In this document: positions 25,003-34,202 of the stretch, one piece after another
Numbering within the stretch: position 1 is the first letter of the stretch
Layout of the letters: every line of letters begins with the position of its first letter
From: Paenibacillus durus
GTDB taxonomy: Bacteria; Bacillota; Bacilli; Paenibacillales; Paenibacillaceae
NCBI RefSeq assembly: GCF_000756615.1
Contig: NZ_CP009288.1
Location: 4,588,001 to 4,652,000 of the forward strand
Direction of reading: 5' to 3'
DNA length: 64,000 nt
The notes under the pieces: generated by a model
The model's input: the letters and a program-made list of their open reading frames with translations, nothing else
Database searches by the model: none
What the model was told of the DNA's origin: nothing
Program-made: the position numbers and the translations under genes

Positions 25003-25987
25003 TTATGGTGCATGCGGAACTTTGCGTCTCAGATCTTCGAACGTCCGCCGGGTATCCGAAGCTTCTTTATCGTTAAATACAATATATTCATCCACAAGCC
25101 TGATGACAATATAAGGAGGCGAATGCTTGAATATGTACGCCCGGGTACTTCCCAAGCCTCCCAGTCTCCAGTATTCATCATCGTCAGTGTAGAATGGATG
25201 TCCGTCCGCTTCATGAAGCCGTTTACTCCACTCATTTATTTTATGATCCGTGTACCACGCAACGGCAAAGGGCGACGCCACTTGGATAGCGGTCATATTT
25301 TGCCAAATGGCGCCAAAGTGAGTCCAAGTATCCAGTCCGGACAGCGTGGCAGCTGCGGCAAATACGGCATCCAGTATGGCGATTGCCAGGAACAGCGCCG
25401 ACCAGTATCTTCTCTGAGCCCGGTTAAGCCCCTCATTTATCGTGCTGTCGGCGCTGTACTCCTTGGTCCGCATCCGCCGGAACGCCAGAGACAGAAGAAA
25501 GAACAGCAGTGTTATTCCGGTCGCTTGAGCGTTCATCACCGTGCCGAATTCTCCTGAAGAACGCCACGCATAGAACATAACGGCCAGAGCGATCAGAAAC
25601 GGCGCAATAAACCATATGGGAAAAAGGGACATTTGTTTCTTCAGAAAAATAAGCGTAGTATCGGCCCGGACGACGCGCCGTTCTCCGATGCTCCAATCAT
25701 GCGTACGCTTAATCCGGGCCACGGCCCGGTGATACTTCAAGAACAATCGATATCCTGCCCATATTACGATACCCATCCAGACCCACCAGTAGATATAGAT
25801 TCAGTGAAAAATAACGGTTTATTGCAAACAGCGGCAGAAGCGCCAGTGCGCAGATAATGATAAATAAGGTATTACTTCGGCGGAAAGAAGCCCGCAGGCT
25901 CTTCAATTCCTCAGCCTGGGATTCATGCTCCGGGATGCCGACACCGAAGATGATGACTCCCCCTGTTATGCGCGAACGCGTAATACA
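25003..25987 (-). pseudogene. Frameshifted, 5'-truncated DUF1648/DUF5808-like membrane protein
   Basis: Two frames together resemble one protein of a Firmicute membrane family. The upstream frame reads IIFGVGIPEHESQAEELKSL and a membrane segment (TLFIIICALALLPLFAI). Near 25780-25800 the reading must shift by one base to continue as IYIYWWVWMGIVIWAGYRLF. The downstream 257-codon frame has further membrane segments and the DDDEYWRLG motif typical of DUF5808. The usual first membrane helix before FGV is absent, because the coding similarity begins right at the terminator of the upstream spoVID gene. Truncation plus frameshift suggest a dead gene. It occupies the place where Bacillus has ysxE. 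Confidence 0.7.
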
Positions 25988-25988
25988 A

Positions 25989-26018
25989 CAAAAAAACGCC
26001 TCCCCTTGGGAAGACGTG
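25989..26018 (-). terminator. Intrinsic terminator after spoVID
   Basis: On the minus strand ACGTCTTCCC pairs over its full length (with G-U) with GGGGAGGCGT around a 2-nt loop and is followed by seven T. Confidence 0.9.
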
Positions 26019-26058
26019 TTATTGGTACGGTCCAAACATAAATCCCGGCTGCAAGCCG

Positions 26059-27396
26059 TTAAGGAATATAAAGTACCTGCCCTTCCTCCACCGTCTGGCC
26101 GGACAGCCGGTTGTACAGAACCAGCTCGCGGGCGCTGAGCTGATATTTCTCCGCAATCGTATCCAGCGTTTCCTCACGCTGCACGATGCAGAGGCGGACC
26201 TTGCGGAAAGCCTCCTCGCCGTCCGTATCCCGCATGAACCGGCTCTTCCATTCAGTGTCATCAGAGGATTCGGCCTGAACAGCCGATGCTGCGGAAGACG
26301 CTTTTTCCTCCAAGGCTTCCTCCTGTTCGACGCGCGTGCGGCCCGAGGGCAACAGGGAAGAGAAGGTCAGATGCTCTTTTGACTGTTCGCTGCCGTCCTT
26401 TTTGCTGCCAAGGGCGATCTTTAGATCTGGCTTCTCCTCCTGGGAAAGGGCAGGCTCCGAGGGGCTGCCGGTATCCTGTGCGAGTAGCTCCTCCGTCTGA
26501 GTGCCGCCGATCTGGGCGAAGGACTCAAGGGAGGCGTCGTCTGAAGGGTCCGCAATATCCGTACTCTCTGCGCCGTTTGCCGCCGCAATATCCGCCGTTT
26601 CCGAAGCGGACGTCCGTTCGCCGGCAATCGGGCTGCCGCTGCCCGCAAACGTGCCACCCGCGGCGAAATGGCTCCAGTTATCCGCAGTCTTCCGCTCACC
26701 GCTAAGCTCCGTCTCTTGCTCTGCGGTAACCGGCTGGCCGCTCTCCGTATGAATCTTGGCATCCTGGTTCTCCTCCAGATTCAAGATGGGCGATGCATCG
26801 CCGTCTTCACTCTGCGTGATGCCCGAAAACGCATGATCGCCACTGAATGCTCCCGTCTGTTCCCGTTCATGGACTGACTCGGCAGTTATCCCTTCTCCGA
26901 ATGTCCAAGGCGAATTTTCATACGATCCTTCGCCTCCTTCTGCCGGAGTCGCAGTGTTTGCGGCATGACCTCTATCTTCTTCATCCGGTGAATAGGCAAC
27001 GGTAAACTCTTCACGCTGCCAGGCAGGAACCGTCTCTATTCCCCCGATTCCACGCAATGACAGCACACCGGTAATATTCACGCTGCGCATTGTCAGCAGG
27101 TCAATATCGAAATTTTCAATTTCCACCCCGATCTCTTCAAGCGAGCTCACCCGGGTTAGGGGAACCGTAATTTCAACCGGAATGGAATGCTCCAAATGGT
27201 TCGTCCTGTCGTCTTCGCTCCGGTAAAGGCCCGTCAGCAGCAGCTGTCCGTGCAGCTCCGCCCGGTCCTCGCGTTGAATAACTTGAATATCCGGCAGCAG
27301 CTCAACCTCTTCCAGTGCGGCGATCCCCGGAAGATCTTGAGGCAGATGAATGCGTTCATAAATATCAAACCGCAGGCCGTGGGACTGGTCAAACAC
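26059..27396 (-). CDS. spoVID: Stage VI sporulation protein D (SpoVID), LysM protein
   Basis: A 445-residue protein. The N-terminal beta-rich domain (about 1-140, LRFDIYERIHLPQDLPGI, ENFDIDLLTMRSVNITGVLS) and C-terminal LysM domain (CIVQREETLDTIAEKYQLSA to EGQVLYIP) match SpoVID, the morphogenetic protein that lets coat proteins encase the forespore. The middle (about 150-380) is acidic, low in complexity and presumably disordered. It lies downstream of the hem genes as in B. subtilis. The start is a GTG at 27396 placed 9 bp after AAGGAGG; that SD lies inside the longer ATG frame, which argues against the ATG at 27420. Confidence 0.88.
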   Translation of the reverse strand: MFDQSHGLRFDIYERIHLPQDLPGIAALEEVELLPDIQVIQREDRAELHGQLLLTGLYRSEDDRTNHLEHSIPVEITVPLTRVSSLEEIGVEIENFDIDLLTMRSVNITGVLSLRGIGGIETVPAWQREEFTVAYSPDEEDRGHAANTATPAEGGEGSYENSPWTFGEGITAESVHEREQTGAFSGDHAFSGITQSEDGDASPILNLEENQDAKIHTESGQPVTAEQETELSGERKTADNWSHFAAGGTFAGSGSPIAGERTSASETADIAAANGAESTDIADPSDDASLESFAQIGGTQTEELLAQDTGSPSEPALSQEEKPDLKIALGSKKDGSEQSKEHLTFSSLLPSGRTRVEQEEALEEKASSAASAVQAESSDDTEWKSRFMRDTDGEEAFRKVRLCIVQREETLDTIAEKYQLSARELVLYNRLSGQTVEEGQVLYIP

Positions 27397-27560
27397 GGGA
27401 AATGTCCTCCTTCTTGGCATAATCTAACCCCGGAACAGACCCGGAGCATAAGCCCAAAATGTTACTCTCCCCATGTATATGCTTCTAAAAAGGACACATG
27501 ACACTCTCTCTTAAAACCGCAGCCGAATACCATCAAGATTACAGAAACGCCGGGATTAAA

Positions 27561-27598
27561 TTGTCCATTATCACATACACCCTCATATAGGGTACAAT
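27561..27598 (+). promoter_or_regulatory. Candidate greA promoter region
   Basis: TTGTCC and CATATA are 17 bp apart, and a TACAAT lies a few bases further on. Either could be the -10 for greA, 37-50 bp upstream of its start. Confidence 0.4.
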
Positions 27599-27634
27599 AG
27601 AGTAAAAAGCGAGAAATTGGGAGTAGTGATCAAA

Positions 27635-28120
27635 ATGGCTAACAAGGAAGATGAAATCATTCTGACACCGGAGGGCTTTGCCCAGCTGGAGGAAGAGCTT
27701 AAAGAACTTAAAACGGTCAAACGCAAGGAACTGGCAGAGCGCCTAAAGGTTGCAATCAGCTACGGTGACCTCAAGGAAAACAGCGAATATCATTCCGCCA
27801 AGGACGATCAGGCCTTTATGGAGACACGGATCAAGCAGGTGGAGAACATGTTGAAGTATGCCCGTGTCGTTGATGCAGACAGCTTAGACGTTACCTCTGT
27901 CGCCATTGGCTCAATCGTCGTGCTGAATGATGTTGAGTTCTCGGAGAAAGTCGAATACCGGATTGTAAGCCCCGCCGAGGCCGATGTAGCTCAGAATAAA
28001 ATTTCGTATGAAAGCCCCTTAGGCAAAGAGCTTATCGGCAAAAAAGCCGGCAGCGTCATCAAGGTGGATGCGCCTGCAGGCGTGATCGAGTATGAACTGC
28101 TTGAAATCCGGCTGGTATAA
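27635..28120 (+). CDS. greA: Transcription elongation factor GreA
   Basis: A 161-residue GreA that rescues backtracked RNA polymerase by stimulating transcript cleavage. The N-terminal coiled coil (about 12-80) carries the acidic tip residues in SYGDLKENSEYHSAKDDQAF, and the C-terminal FKBP-like domain ends with the usual YELLEIRLV. The start is the ATG of MANKEDEII, preceded by GGGAGTAG. It is the only plus-strand gene between 1 and 55.7 kb, set as a single gene between two minus-strand runs, with its own bidirectional terminator. Confidence 0.97.
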   Translation: MANKEDEIILTPEGFAQLEEELKELKTVKRKELAERLKVAISYGDLKENSEYHSAKDDQAFMETRIKQVENMLKYARVVDADSLDVTSVAIGSIVVLNDVEFSEKVEYRIVSPAEADVAQNKISYESPLGKELIGKKAGSVIKVDAPAGVIEYELLEIRLV

Positions 28121-28133
28121 CATGAATCCCCAT

Positions 28134-28187
28134 AAAAAAGGATCAGGAGCGATCGGCAGCTTAGCTGACGCGCTTCTGATCCTTTTT
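28134..28187. terminator. Bidirectional terminator between greA and the pseudouridine synthase gene
   Basis: AAAAAGGATCAG pairs with CTGATCCTTTTT, with an inner GCG/CGC. It serves greA on plus and the RluA-family gene on minus. Confidence 0.9.
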
Positions 28188-28194
28188 GCTTGTT

Positions 28195-29139
28195 TTACCT
28201 GATGCGGCCGCTAAGGGCATTCCGCAGCAGGAGCATATCCTCCGGCCACGGATCGGCAATTTCAAGCTCCTCCCCGCTCCAAGGATGTGCAAAACGCAGG
28301 AATTCCCCGTGCAGCGCCTGCCGCAGCAGAGAATGGTTTCCATGCACTTCCGGCGCCATTGGCCCACCATACAGCGCATCCCCGTATAAGGGATGCCCCA
28401 CATGGCTTAAATGCACCCGGATCTGGTGCGTCCTGCCTGTCTCCAGCTCGATCTTCACCAGAGACGCACCCTTCCACACCTCGCTGCCGACAATCCGGGT
28501 TATGGCATGCTGTCCACCGGGAGACACCCTCCGGCGCGAGGCGTGGTGGCGGTCGCGCCCGATCGGCAGATCGATCACGGCCAGCGAACGCGGCACCTCC
28601 CCCTGAACAATGGCGGCATACCGGCGGGAAATGGCCTTGGCACGCATCGCCTCGTCCAGAACCGCTTGCGCAAATTCATTCTTCGCATACAGCACCGGTC
28701 CTGTTGTTTCCTTGTCCAGCCGGTGGATATGCCGCACGGCGCAGTTCTCGCCGGAGGCGGCGTAATGGGCGGCGACCGCATGGTCCAGCGTCACGCCATT
28801 TCCGCTTCCGTCCGGATGAACCGCCATGCCGGCAGGCTTATGGACGACAAGGCAGAAGTCATCCTCATGCAGCACCTCAAGCTCATGCCAGACCGGTTCA
28901 ATCCCCCATTCTCTGGGCGGAAAGAGCGCCAGCCGCAGCCGGTCGCCCCTCCACTGGATTCCTCCCTCGCGGCGAAGCCGGGCAAGCAGCTTGTCCGGCA
29001 TTCCCGCCGTCTCCCTAAGCCACCGGTCAATGGCTTCGCCAGTGTCCTCCGCAGCGGTCACCCTGCGGCCGGGCATTGTCTCCAGCCATTCCCCGCGGCG
29101 CATCCAGCCGGGCTTCCTCACAGGCTCTCCTGGCTTCAC
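28195..29139 (-). CDS. RluA-family pseudouridine synthase
   Basis: A 314-residue RluA/RluD-type enzyme that isomerises specific uridines in rRNA or tRNA. The catalytic Asp is in HRLDKETTGP (about residues 140-149). Other family motifs are VVHKPAGMAVHP, ETGRTHQIRVHLSHVGHPLYGD and the C-terminal LHGEFLRFAHPWSGEELEI. A short N-terminal region (about 20-80) could be an S4-like fold. The exact target cannot be told from sequence. The GTG start overlaps the TGA stop of hemL (GTGA), so it is likely to be translationally coupled. Confidence 0.92.
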   Translation of the reverse strand: MKPGEPVRKPGWMRRGEWLETMPGRRVTAAEDTGEAIDRWLRETAGMPDKLLARLRREGGIQWRGDRLRLALFPPREWGIEPVWHELEVLHEDDFCLVVHKPAGMAVHPDGSGNGVTLDHAVAAHYAASGENCAVRHIHRLDKETTGPVLYAKNEFAQAVLDEAMRAKAISRRYAAIVQGEVPRSLAVIDLPIGRDRHHASRRRVSPGGQHAITRIVGSEVWKGASLVKIELETGRTHQIRVHLSHVGHPLYGDALYGGPMAPEVHGNHSLLRQALHGEFLRFAHPWSGEELEIADPWPEDMLLLRNALSGRIR

Positions 29140-30437
29140 AGCGCCTTCAGCGCCGTGCGGTGAGCCTCAATCGTGTCATCGATATCCTGCTCAGTATGCA
29201 CCGCCGAAATAAACATGCCCTCAAATTGCGAAGGAGGCAGACTTATTCCCTGTTCCAGCATTTTTCCGAAGTAGGCGCGGAAACGGTTCACATCGCTGCT
29301 CTTCGCGGCATCGTAGTTGGTTACCGGCTCCGCCGTAAAGAACGGACACACCATCGAGCCGACCCGGTTTACGGTCAGCGGAATTCCGGTTTCTTCCGCA
29401 TTGGCCTTAAGCCCTGCTTCCAGCCGCGCGCCAAGGCTTTCCAGCCGGTCGTAGACTTCCGGCGTCAGCAGCTTCAACGTCGTAAGACCCGCCGCCATCG
29501 CCAGCGGATTGCCGCTGAGCGTGCCTGCCTGATAGATCGGGCCGGTCGGCGCGATTTGTTCCATAATCTCCCGGCGTCCGCCATAAGCGCCGACAGGAAG
29601 TCCGCCGCCGATGACCTTGCCGAAGCAGGTCAAGTCCGGCCGGATGCCGAACAGCCCCTGCGCACACCCCCGGTTTACGCGGAAGCCGGTCATCACCTCG
29701 TCAAACACAAGTAAAGCGCCATAGTTCGCGGTGATTTTGCGCAAACCTTCCAGAAATCCGGCAGCAGGCGGAACAACGCCCATATTCCCGGCAATCGGCT
29801 CGACAATAACAGCCGCGATATCGTTGCCGTAACGCTCGAAGGCCAGCTCGACCGATTCCAGGCTGTTATACGGCACCGCAATCGTGTTGGAGGCTATCCC
29901 TTCCGGCACCCCCGGACTGTCCGGCAGACCAAGCGTCGCGACGCCGGAACCGGCCTTGATCAGCAGGCTGTCGCCATGACCGTGATAGGAGCCCTCAAAC
30001 TTCAGGATCTTATTCCTTCCCGTGTATCCGCGGGCCAGACGAATCGCGCTCATGGTCGCTTCCGTGCCGGAGTTGACCATACGCACGATATCCACGGACT
30101 CGACGCGCTCCACAACCGTCTTGGCCATTTCCGTCTCCAGCAGCGTCGGCGCCCCAAAGCTCGTTCCTTTGACGGCCGTTTCCTGCAGCGCTTTGACCAC
30201 TTCCGGATGGGCATGGCCCATAATGAGCGGTCCCCAGGAGCAGATATAATCGATAAAGCTGTTGCCGTCGATATCATAGATCCGGGAGCCTTCCCCGCGT
30301 TCCACATACACCGGGGTCAAACCGACCGACCTGAATGCCCGAACCGGGCTGTTCACCCCGCCGGGAATGTAATGCTTCGCCTCTTCAAAGGCGGCCCGGG
30401 AAGCTTCCTCTCTCCGGGCGATACTTTCCTTACCCAC
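29136..30437 (-). CDS. hemL: Glutamate-1-semialdehyde 2,1-aminomutase
   Basis: A 433-residue PLP enzyme making 5-aminolevulinate, the last step of the C5 route into haem. It has NSGTEATMSAIRLARGYTGR, the SYHGHGDSLLIKAGSG segment, the DEVMTGFRV motif and the PLP lysine in CFGKVIGGGLPVGAYGG. The length and domains are normal. It follows hemB by 32 bp and is followed by an overlapping RluA-family gene. Confidence 0.97.
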   Translation of the reverse strand: MGKESIARREEASRAAFEEAKHYIPGGVNSPVRAFRSVGLTPVYVERGEGSRIYDIDGNSFIDYICSWGPLIMGHAHPEVVKALQETAVKGTSFGAPTLLETEMAKTVVERVESVDIVRMVNSGTEATMSAIRLARGYTGRNKILKFEGSYHGHGDSLLIKAGSGVATLGLPDSPGVPEGIASNTIAVPYNSLESVELAFERYGNDIAAVIVEPIAGNMGVVPPAAGFLEGLRKITANYGALLVFDEVMTGFRVNRGCAQGLFGIRPDLTCFGKVIGGGLPVGAYGGRREIMEQIAPTGPIYQAGTLSGNPLAMAAGLTTLKLLTPEVYDRLESLGARLEAGLKANAEETGIPLTVNRVGSMVCPFFTAEPVTNYDAAKSSDVNRFRAYFGKMLEQGISLPPSQFEGMFISAVHTEQDIDDTIEAHRTALKAL

Positions 30438-30469
30438 TCCTAATTCCTCCTGTCTTGGAAACTGCCGTT

Positions 30470-31471
30470 CTATTCCCCGCGCAGCCAGCGAACCGCGTCC
30501 TTCGCGTGGTAAGTTATGATGGTATCGGCCCCTGCACGCTTCAGTCCGGTCAGAAGCTCAAGAACAATCGCTTTCTCATTAATCCAGCCCTGTTGCGCGG
30601 CCGCCTTGACCATCGAGTATTCGCCGCTGACGTTATAGGCAACGAGCGGAAGATCAAACTGCTCGCGGATGACGCGGATAACGTCCATATAAGCGAGCGC
30701 GGGCTTCACCATCAGCATGTCGGCGCCTTCCAGCACGTCGCTCTCCGCTTCGCGGATCGCTTCGCGCACATTCGCCGGGTCCATCTGGTAAGTCTTCCGG
30801 TCGCCGAACTGCGGCGCTGAATCCGCCGCTTCCCGGAACGGTCCGTAGAAAGCGGAAGCGTATTTAACCGAATAGGACATGATCGGCACATGCTCGAACC
30901 CGGCCTCATCCAGCCCGGCGCGAATCGCCTGCACGAATCCGTCCATCATATTCGACGGCGCGATAATGTCCGCTCCGGCCTTCGCCTGCGACACCGCCGT
31001 ACGGGTGAGCAGCTCAAGCGAAGCGTCATTGATTACATCGCCGTGCAAGACGCCGTCCACGGTATGAGTATGCACCATGCCGCAGTGGCCGTGGTCGGTA
31101 AACTCGCATAAGCAGGTATCAGCGACAACAAGCAGCTCGGGATACCACTGTTTAATCAGGCGCGTCGCCTCCTGTACGATTCCGTTCTCGTCAAACCCGG
31201 AGGAGCCGACAGCGTCCTTTGTCTCGGGAATGCCGAACAGCAGAACCGCGGGAATGCCGAGGGATACAATTTCATCCACTTCCTCCTTCAGCGTATCAAG
31301 CGAGAAATGATAGACGCCCGGCATAGAAGCGATCTCTCTTTTAATTCCGGTTCCATATGTAACAAATATCGGCTGTATCAAATCCAGCGGATTCAGCACG
31401 GTCTCGCGCACCATTCCGCGAATACCGGCGGAAGCGCGCAAGCGGCGATGCCGCACAATCGGAAAAGCCAT
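30470..31471 (-). CDS. hemB: Delta-aminolevulinic acid dehydratase (porphobilinogen synthase)
   Basis: A 333-residue HemB condensing two aminolevulinates into porphobilinogen. The zinc site is cysteine-rich (VVADTCLCEFTDHGHCGMVH), and the Schiff-base lysines lie in SVKYASAFYGPFREA and MVKPALAYMDV. It heads a hemB-hemL unit with its own promoter region and a long leader, because the aldo/keto reductase and radical SAM genes separate it from the rest of the hem cluster. The SD is GGGAGG. Confidence 0.97.
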   Translation of the reverse strand: MAFPIVRHRRLRASAGIRGMVRETVLNPLDLIQPIFVTYGTGIKREIASMPGVYHFSLDTLKEEVDEIVSLGIPAVLLFGIPETKDAVGSSGFDENGIVQEATRLIKQWYPELLVVADTCLCEFTDHGHCGMVHTHTVDGVLHGDVINDASLELLTRTAVSQAKAGADIIAPSNMMDGFVQAIRAGLDEAGFEHVPIMSYSVKYASAFYGPFREAADSAPQFGDRKTYQMDPANVREAIREAESDVLEGADMLMVKPALAYMDVIRVIREQFDLPLVAYNVSGEYSMVKAAAQQGWINEKAIVLELLTGLKRAGADTIITYHAKDAVRWLRGE

Positions 31472-31846
31472 TCAACTTCCTCCCAAAATAAAAAATATGA
31501 ATCCAAAGCTGAAGGCGCGGCTCTTGTTGTAGAACTGCCGGCCAAATTTAAAACGAGCCGCTCCTGCACTTAGTGTAAGCAAATACCCGGCAACAATCCG
31601 CTTCAGGCGGAAGAAATGACAGCAAGAGGTAACGACCGTCCTTACCGAAGCCCAGTACAGAAGGATTCACTCCCTTAAGACTGCAAGAAACCCCAAGCAG
31701 GCCGTTCCTTTGCAAGCAGCGCCTTGGCGCTCCCAAAAGGCAACAGCTGGCTCAGGGTTGAGTACGCCAGGCGGCATCCTATCCGAAGGACCGCGTAAAT
31801 AAGCCAGTCCACTCACCGCTTCATAACATATTATTGGCAGTGTCTT
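31472..31846 (-). other. Long structured leader upstream of hemB
   Basis: About 375 nt lie between the putative promoter and the hemB ATG. No credible gene is present. Several pairings are visible on the minus strand: CTGGCT with AGCCAG, AGCGCC-AA-GGCGCT, TCCGC-CTGAA-GCGGA, and GCGGCTC with GAGCCGC close to hemB. No T-box core or other leader motif I know is seen. It may be a regulatory RNA leader or the remains of a decayed sequence. Confidence 0.45.
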
Positions 31847-31889
31847 TGTTAAGTATATCACACGAACAACTGTGAATCTTATAATATTC
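31847..31889 (-). promoter_or_regulatory. Putative hemB-hemL promoter with AT palindrome
   Basis: Minus-strand TGATATACT forms an extended -10. It lies in a 19-bp sequence (31847-31865) that also occurs exactly upstream of hemA at 39840-39858. Just upstream is an AT-rich palindrome, GAATCTTATAATATTC (31874-31889), which could be an operator. It begins shortly after the end of the aldo/keto reductase gene. Confidence 0.55.
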
Positions 31890-31902
31890 GATGATTACGG
31901 CG

Positions 31903-32895
31903 TTATTTATCGATAACTTTCATCGAAGCTTCAGGATACCGAAATCCGGCCGCCGCCCCTAGCGGCGCAGCTTCGTCGATCCGGCGCAGTTCATCCTGGC
32001 TGAGCGTTACATCAAGCGCGCCGGCGTTCTCTTCCAGGTAGGATCTCCGCTTGGTTCCGGGAATCGGCACGATGTCTTCTCCGCGGCTGAGCAGCCAGGC
32101 CAGCGCCAACTGAGAGGACGAGCAGCCTTTTTCCTTGGCGATCTCATGAATGCGTTCGACCAGATCAAGGTTCTTGCGGAAGTTGTCTCCTTGAAATCTT
32201 GGTGAGAATCTCCGGTAATCGCTCTCTTCCAAGTCGTCGAAAGATTTGATCTGACCGGTCAAAAAGCCTCTTCCGAGCGGACTATATGCCACAAAGCCGA
32301 TCCCGAGTTCCCGGCAGAGCGGAAGAATCTCATCTTCAACCTCCCGGCTCCACAGCGAATATTCCGTCTGCAGCGCGGCGATCGGATGAACGTCGTTCGC
32401 TTTGGCTATCGTCCGGGGCGATGCCTCGGACAATCCGAGAAACCGGACCTTGCCGGCTTGCACAAGATCGGCCATCGCCCCGACCGTTTCTTCAATCGGG
32501 GTATTGGGATCGACCCGGTGCTGATAATAGAGATCGATATGATCGACGCCAAGACGCTTCAGGCTGGCGTCGCAAGCTTGCTTCACATATTCGGGACGGC
32601 CATTTATTCCGAGCGGCGTTCCGTCAGCCGCGCGGACATTACCGAATTTCGTGGCCAGAATAACGTCGTCCCGTCGTCCCTTAATCGCCCGGCCGACCAG
32701 TTCCTCATTTCTGCCGACTCCATACATATCCGCCGTATCAAGGAATGTAAGGCCCATCTCAATCGCCCGGTGAATCGTGCGGATGGATTCATCTTCGTCG
32801 AGACTGCCGTAGAATTCGGACATGCCCATACAGCCGAGACCGAGAGCGGAAACCTCAAGACCGGATCTGCCCAATTCGCGTTTCTTCATGCCCAT
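31903..32895 (-). CDS. Aldo/keto reductase
   Basis: A 330-residue NADPH-dependent aldo/keto reductase of the AKR13/YakC-like group. It has the N-terminal LGLGCMGMSEFYG, the catalytic Asp and Tyr in FLDTADMYGVGRNEELVG, Lys in ILATKFGNV, His in DLYYQHRVDP, and the cofactor segment VPIPGTKRRSYLEENAGA. The substrate is unknown. It interrupts the hem cluster between hemB and the radical SAM gene and has no obvious link to haem synthesis. Confidence 0.93.
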   Translation of the reverse strand: MGMKKRELGRSGLEVSALGLGCMGMSEFYGSLDEDESIRTIHRAIEMGLTFLDTADMYGVGRNEELVGRAIKGRRDDVILATKFGNVRAADGTPLGINGRPEYVKQACDASLKRLGVDHIDLYYQHRVDPNTPIEETVGAMADLVQAGKVRFLGLSEASPRTIAKANDVHPIAALQTEYSLWSREVEDEILPLCRELGIGFVAYSPLGRGFLTGQIKSFDDLEESDYRRFSPRFQGDNFRKNLDLVERIHEIAKEKGCSSSQLALAWLLSRGEDIVPIPGTKRRSYLEENAGALDVTLSQDELRRIDEAAPLGAAAGFRYPEASMKVIDK

Positions 32896-33111
32896 CCCTC
32901 ATCTCTATAATTAATTTCTAACCATTGTCTAACCCTTTAATTTTACCGCAGCTTGCCGGGAAAAGCATCTTTACCCCTTTTGCAGATGATTGTAAGTAAC
33001 CCATATCCGTTACAGGTCCATCTGACTCCAAGTCCGCCTTAACATGGGGGTCCAGCCAATCTGCTCCCGCTGTGAAGTCCTACCCGATTATCTGGTCAGC
33101 ACCGCCGCCGT

Positions 33112-34101
33112 TTAAAACGGGAATGACAGCTGCTCAACCAGGGGCTTCCCGGCAATTTCGGCCAAACCGGACCGCCAAGCTTCTTCCCCGGTGCAGTAAT
33201 CACCCCATACTGTGGCCCTTTCAGGCACAGAACGGAACCTTGGTCCGTATTTACGGTGCAGCTTGTCCAGAAGCCGGGACATGTTCTCGCGGTATCCCGC
33301 TTCAGCATACCCCCCGTCCGCATACAGTCTTCGGTACGGCTCCAGCGTATCCGGGAACTGTTCTTTAAGCGTACGGAAGTACCAGCCTTTCACATCCCGG
33401 GAAAGTCGCAATAGCGAAGTCATGACCGACTCCGCCCCCAGATCCGCCGCCGCGGCGAACAGCGCTTCAAGCTCGCCCGGCTCATCGGTCAGAAACGGAA
33501 GAATCGGCGCGATGAATACGGCGGTTCTAATCCCCCGTTCCGCCAGCTTTTGAACCGTATCCAGCCTCTTGGACGGCAGCGGCGATTCCGGCTCCAACCT
33601 GCGCGCAAGCCCGTCATTCAATGTATTGAGGCTGATATTAACCGACAAAGTATGCATGTTCTCAAGCAAATCCAAGTCGCGCAGGATCAGAGGGGACCGG
33701 GTGGTCACCGAAGTCTGGATACCGTACTTCGCCAGCACCAGCAGACATTTTTGGGTCAGCTTCGTTCTGCTCTCTATCGGCTGATAAGGATCGGTCACCG
33801 TCCCGATCATGACCTCGCCCACTTCATTTCTCATCGCTGCAAGATCGTACTTGAATTTGCGGGCCAGACCGGACAGCTGCGCCTCCAGCGCTTCAGCCGC
33901 GTTCGTCTTGAGCATAATATGATTCTGGAACTCGTCATCCGCCTTTTTATCGATAAAGCCCTGAAATCCTCTGGCAAAACAGAAGCTGCAGCCATGTGCG
34001 CACCCCCGATACGGATTGACCGACCAGCCGAATGGCATCCGTTCCTCTTTCACACGCGTCATTCCCGTCTTCGATGTTACTGGTTCGTATGTCTTCGGCA
34101 T
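33112..34101 (-). CDS. SPL-family radical SAM protein (Rv2578c-like)
   Basis: A 329-residue radical SAM protein related to the spore photoproduct lyase superfamily. The iron-sulphur motif CAHGCSFC follows NPYRGC near residues 32-42; GTVTDPYQPIE, TTRSPLILRDLDLL and SVNISLNTL fit the family fold. It is not SplB itself: it lacks that protein's overall length pattern, and such proteins are common in non-sporulating bacteria as well. The function is unknown. The start is the ATG of MPKTYEPVTS, with GGAGGG upstream; the longer frame has no SD. The 216 bp between it and the aldo/keto reductase gene shows no gene. Confidence 0.88.
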   Translation of the reverse strand: MPKTYEPVTSKTGMTRVKEERMPFGWSVNPYRGCAHGCSFCFARGFQGFIDKKADDEFQNHIMLKTNAAEALEAQLSGLARKFKYDLAAMRNEVGEVMIGTVTDPYQPIESRTKLTQKCLLVLAKYGIQTSVTTRSPLILRDLDLLENMHTLSVNISLNTLNDGLARRLEPESPLPSKRLDTVQKLAERGIRTAVFIAPILPFLTDEPGELEALFAAAADLGAESVMTSLLRLSRDVKGWYFRTLKEQFPDTLEPYRRLYADGGYAEAGYRENMSRLLDKLHRKYGPRFRSVPERATVWGDYCTGEEAWRSGLAEIAGKPLVEQLSFPF

Positions 34102-34202
34102 TCTCAACCCTCCGCGCAGGAACATTTGTTCCTATATAATAACACATCCAAAGGATTTAATACAAGGAAGTAAGACGAACAAACACAGGCCGGTATCAAC
34201 GT

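Noticed and set aside
28287..29163. Long plus-strand frames opposite the RluA-family gene
   Set aside because: Antisense shadows of a gene with clear catalytic motifs.
31472..31846. hemB leader as a T-box
   Set aside because: No GGTGGnACCGCG-type core and no terminator with a T run is present, unlike the valS and argS leaders.
31548..31861. Two small minus-strand frames (62 and 64 codons) upstream of hemB
   Set aside because: No SD, they overlap each other and the putative promoter, and the region is better described as a structured leader.
33112..34101. Spore photoproduct lyase SplB
   Set aside because: The CxxxCxxC motif and fold relate it to the superfamily, but the sequence pattern matches the broader Rv2578c-like group rather than SplB.
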